Assembly: GCA_016926235.1 (NCBI GenBank)
Contig: JAFGOZ010000217.1
Coordinates: 1 to 28,869 of the forward strand
DNA length: 28,869 bases
Source of the DNA: Bacteroidales bacterium
GTDB taxonomy: Bacteria; Bacteroidota; Bacteroidia; Bacteroidales; UBA10428
Reading direction: 5' to 3'
Shown: in pieces, positions 27,045 to 28,869 of the stretch
How positions within the stretch are numbered: the first letter of the stretch is position 1
How the letters are laid out: each line of letters begins with the position of its first letter
Notes under the pieces: generated by a model
Database searches by the model: none
Told to the model about the DNA's origin: nothing
The model's input: the letters and a program-made list of their open reading frames with translations, nothing else
Made by a program: the position numbers and the translations under genes

Positions 27045-27052
27045 TATATTTG
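27045..27052 (+). promoter_or_regulatory. Candidate -7 box for the DUF559 nuclease gene
   Basis: TATATTTG matches TAnnTTTG exactly and lies 49 nt before the ATG. No -33 TTTG was found at standard spacing. AT-rich context makes chance matches likely. Confidence 0.3.
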
Positions 27053-27101
27053 TGACTTTCCGATACTTTTTTTGAATCATATATTGTATAAAACATGACG
27101 A

Positions 27102-27503
27102 ATGGATCAAGCCAACAAATCTAACCGATACTTATACAACCCACAACTAACTTACAGAGCAAAAAAATTAAGAAGAAAAGCCACACAAGCTGAAACTTTA
27201 ATGTGGAAATGTGTTTTACGCAATAAGATTATGGGCTGCAAATTTTATCGACAACGGCCTGTATTAAATTATATTGCTGATTTTATGTGCAAGGAACTAA
27301 TGTTAATAATTGAAGTAGACGGTATCACTCATCTTTATGAGGAAACAATAAAGAGAGATAAGGTGAGACAAAAAAGATTAGAAGATGCAGGTTTTAAATT
27401 TCTTAGATTTGAAGATTCAATGGTTATAAATAATTTGGCGCTAACCCAATCTGTAGTTGAACAGGAAATTAAAGCAATTGAAAGTGAAATGGGCATTAAG
27501 TAA
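27102..27503 (+). CDS. DUF559 (Vsr-like) endonuclease-fold protein
   Basis: A 133-residue basic protein of the DUF559 family, related in fold to very-short-patch-repair (Vsr) and PD-(D/E)XK nucleases. Visible family features: AKKLRRKATQAETLMWKCVL near the N-terminus (E31); FYRQRPVLNYIADFMC (R50, D60); LIIEVDGITH (E71, D73, H77); then DKVRQKRLEDAGFKFLRF (R89, R102). D60, E71 and D73 are the likely metal/catalytic residues. At 133 residues it is about normal for the family. The biological substrate of these small proteins is not established. It is closely bracketed by two direct copies of a palindrome-ended repeat, the right one starting 12 nt after its stop. That suggests it moves with, or acts on, those repeats. 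Confidence 0.8.
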   Translation: MDQANKSNRYLYNPQLTYRAKKLRRKATQAETLMWKCVLRNKIMGCKFYRQRPVLNYIADFMCKELMLIIEVDGITHLYEETIKRDKVRQKRLEDAGFKFLRFEDSMVINNLALTQSVVEQEIKAIESEMGIK

Positions 27504-27514
27504 ATTAATTAGTG

Positions 27515-27691
27515 CCCCCTCTGCCCGTGGCATCTCCCCGTTGGGGAGAAGGCATGGAATGAGGGTAAGATGCCAATTGTATCGTTTGGTATTTTAATGA
27601 ATTTTTATCTAAGTCACTATCCAAACAATTTAGCAGCATACCATACTGTTATCTTTCTCCCCTCGGGGAGATGTCGACAGACAGAGGGGGG
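27515..27691 (+). mobile_element. Right copy of palindrome-ended repeat (candidate MITE)
   Basis: The terminal inverted repeats are clear. The left end reads CCCCCTCTGCCCGTGGCATC then TCCCCGTTGGGGAGAAGG. The right end reads CTTTCTCCCCTCGGGGAGAT then GTCGACAGACAGAGGGGGG. Each end itself folds into a CTCCCC/GGGGAG hairpin. The internal box CCAAACAATTTAGCAGCATA (from 27621) matches those at 26941 and 26745. Same orientation as the left copy. About 177 nt, non-coding. Confidence 0.65.
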
Positions 27692-27738
27692 AGCAATGCT
27701 ATAAAGTTAAGAGGTTAATATTGTTAATTTATCTATAA

Positions 27739-27753
27739 AAGCCTTTGGGGCTT
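27739..27753. terminator. Weak bidirectional hairpin, possible terminator
   Basis: AAGCC and GGCTT form a 5-bp stem with loop TTTGG, flanked by AT-rich DNA on both sides. It lies between the convergent nuclease gene and the minus-strand secreted protein gene, where a shared terminator would be expected. The stem is short, so this is tentative. Confidence 0.25.
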
Positions 27754-27876
27754 ATTTAAACAAATTCTACCATTTTGAATCATAAATAATAAAATTTACA
27801 AATCCATAACTTGATAGCATTGGAGGGGGGAGTGAGAGTGAAAATTTTGTTGGCTAAAGCATATGATGGGCCCAGT

Positions 27877-28779
27877 TTAAAACTTTAAATACTTTGGCGT
27901 AGGCATGGTCTGATTTACTTTATGAATTTGATAAGTATATTCTTCCTTATTTATAATATCGCCATTCTCATTGTAATCCGAGCGTTCTACAACATAACCA
28001 TCCCTGTAAAGTTCAATTCTTCTTATATGAATTTTTTTTATAGTTACATCTTTAGTGATCTTTCGCAGATAACCTTTCGGGTTATATTCCCACTGTTCCT
28101 GCATCTTTTGTGTTATTCCATCAGGGGTTTTTTCAATTCGTGATGCGGATATTATTCTGTTCTTATCATCATATACCGGCTTTATCTTATACATCAGGTA
28201 ATCGCAAGGCACGGTTGGTTCTGCTTTTTTACATTTAAACGAAATGATAGTGCCTTTCTCATCATACTTATACTTTTTTGTATACGCTTTACCTCCATTA
28301 ATATATTTTCCTGATTCCATGATTAATTTCCCGTTTTCATCATAAGTAAAAGTCTCGTTCATAAAAGGATATAACTCATCATTTTCATTTACTTTAAATT
28401 GTTCACTTCCAAGCTTTTGTCCATCTGTATTGTATTGGTATTTAACTGCCACTACCAGTCTGTCCGATGCGTCATAACGTTCTTCCCCGGTAAGAATTTT
28501 GCTATTATAAAAATACCATGAATAATAAATAATAGCAGATGGTTTATTTGAAAAACCTACAAGACGTATCAATAGATCATCTTTGGTATATGTTTGTTGT
28601 TCTTTTACATATTTTACTTTTGTTATTATTCCATCATTTTTTTCATATTTATACCAGTTTATTACCTTGAATTCATTTTTTTGAGAATATGTTTTTTGAT
28701 ATATCAGTGATACTGATATAATTAGAAAGAGTAAATATCTTTTGTATTCAAAATTGAGCATTCTTTTATTTAATATCAT
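27877..28779 (-). CDS. Secreted protein with YD-like repeats, function unknown
   Basis: A 300-residue exported protein. A hydrophobic signal segment (RYLLFLIISVSLIYQKTYSQ) precedes the mature part. M7 (28761) is an equally good start to the first ATG. The body is a series of short beta-hairpin units of the YD/MORN-like type, with phrases such as FTYDENGKLIMESGKYINGG, YKYDEKGTIIS, WEYNPKGYLRKI and SDYNENGDIINKEEYTY. Similar repeats occur in Rhs-type wall proteins and in many unassigned Bacteroidota lipoproteins and secreted proteins. There are too few units here for an Rhs shell. No catalytic motif, lipobox or T9SS sorting domain was seen. It is convergent with the DUF559 gene and flanked by repeats on both sides; function not recognised. 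Confidence 0.7.
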   Translation of the reverse strand: MILNKRMLNFEYKRYLLFLIISVSLIYQKTYSQKNEFKVINWYKYEKNDGIITKVKYVKEQQTYTKDDLLIRLVGFSNKPSAIIYYSWYFYNSKILTGEERYDASDRLVVAVKYQYNTDGQKLGSEQFKVNENDELYPFMNETFTYDENGKLIMESGKYINGGKAYTKKYKYDEKGTIISFKCKKAEPTVPCDYLMYKIKPVYDDKNRIISASRIEKTPDGITQKMQEQWEYNPKGYLRKITKDVTIKKIHIRRIELYRDGYVVERSDYNENGDIINKEEYTYQIHKVNQTMPTPKYLKF

Positions 28780-28802
28780 TACTAAACGAGTAAATTATAT
28801 TT

Positions 28803-28869
28803 CGTCCCTAACGGGACTTAGAAACATTTTCTAATACAATGTTTACCAATATGTCGTCCCTACGGGACT
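28803..28869. repeat. Dispersed palindromic repeat, right copy (truncated by window end)
   Basis: It begins with the hairpin GTCCCTAACGGGAC (28804-28817) and continues through AGAAACATTTTCT to GTCGTCCCTACGGGACT at the last base. The final 60 nt equal positions 1-60 except for one base (C at 26, T at 28835). It lies upstream of the minus-strand secreted protein gene. Confidence 0.85.

Larger units (their letters stand above)
26535..27101. other. Intergenic region with left repeat element
   Basis: 567 nt without a gene. The first ~200 nt are plain AT-rich DNA. After that come a repeated box CCAAACAATTGGCAGCATACC (26745-26766), the left palindrome-ended element (26779-27016), and a TATATTTG box (27045-27052) before the DUF559 nuclease gene. 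Confidence 0.7.
27504..27876. other. Intergenic region with right repeat element
   Basis: 373 nt without a gene. It contains the right palindrome-ended element (27515-27691), a small hairpin (27739-27753) and a G-rich scrap, GGAGGGGGGAGTGAGAGTG (about 27822-27840), resembling a degenerate element end. Confidence 0.7.

Noticed and set aside
26745..27691. CRISPR array from repeated boxes near the DUF559 gene
   Set aside because: Only three box copies with unequal spacing, palindromic ends and a gene in between; no array structure or cas genes.
1..28869. Circular element suggested by matching ends
   Set aside because: The content is chromosomal housekeeping metabolism, the shared part is a short palindromic repeat with one mismatch, and no replication genes are present.

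Overview
The window looks like chromosomal DNA of a member of the Bacteroidota, probably an uncultured or environmental Bacteroidales/Marinilabiliales-like lineage. The DNA is AT-rich and starts lack clear Shine-Dalgarno sequences. Several candidate promoters match the Bacteroidota -7 box TAnnTTTG. There is also a type IX secretion (T9SS) anchor domain, a PorP/SprF protein, a TPR-HTH regulator, and dispersed palindromic repeats of the kind common in this phylum. No RNA genes, CRISPR arrays or transposase genes were recognised.

Left block (193-7954, all minus strand): central metabolism. nfnA and nfnB (1 nt apart) encode a flavin/Fe-S NADH-dependent ferredoxin:NADP+ oxidoreductase. Next come a dihydroorotate-dehydrogenase-like flavoprotein that lacks the catalytic cysteine, then sucA (2-oxoglutarate dehydrogenase E1) and sucB (E2). 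Divergently, on the plus strand at 8207-11121, a three-gene pntAA-pntAB-pntB operon encodes the proton-translocating transhydrogenase. Two different NADH/NADPH-exchanging enzymes therefore share one divergent intergenic region, beside a TCA-cycle complex that makes NADH.

Middle block (11202-26534, all plus strand): a cell-surface locus. It has a TPR/transmembrane/HTH regulator, a 2976-residue secreted modular beta-rich protein, a 325-residue secreted Ig-like protein, an Ig-like protein with a C-terminal T9SS/gliding-motility (CHU_C type) domain, and a PorP/SprF outer-membrane protein. The last two are 16 nt apart. The giant and the small secreted proteins have no recognisable T9SS sorting domain. 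Both end in nearly the same peptide, RPxTGPxYHIPNxWxE, at the extreme C-terminus. All three secreted proteins share one Ig-like domain type. I infer a surface fibre or adhesin system in which the CHU_C protein and PorP/SprF anchor the other two. The 687-nt gap before the CHU_C gene is full of strong hairpins, including a 13-bp perfect stem, and may be a regulatory or processing RNA.

Right block (26535-28869): a DUF559/Vsr-like nuclease gene bracketed by two direct copies of a palindrome-ended repeat (candidate nuclease-associated MITE), then a minus-strand secreted protein with YD-like repeats. The two ends of the window carry the same 60-nt piece (one mismatch) of a GTCCC/GGGAC palindromic repeat. 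This suggests the contig was broken at a dispersed repeat.
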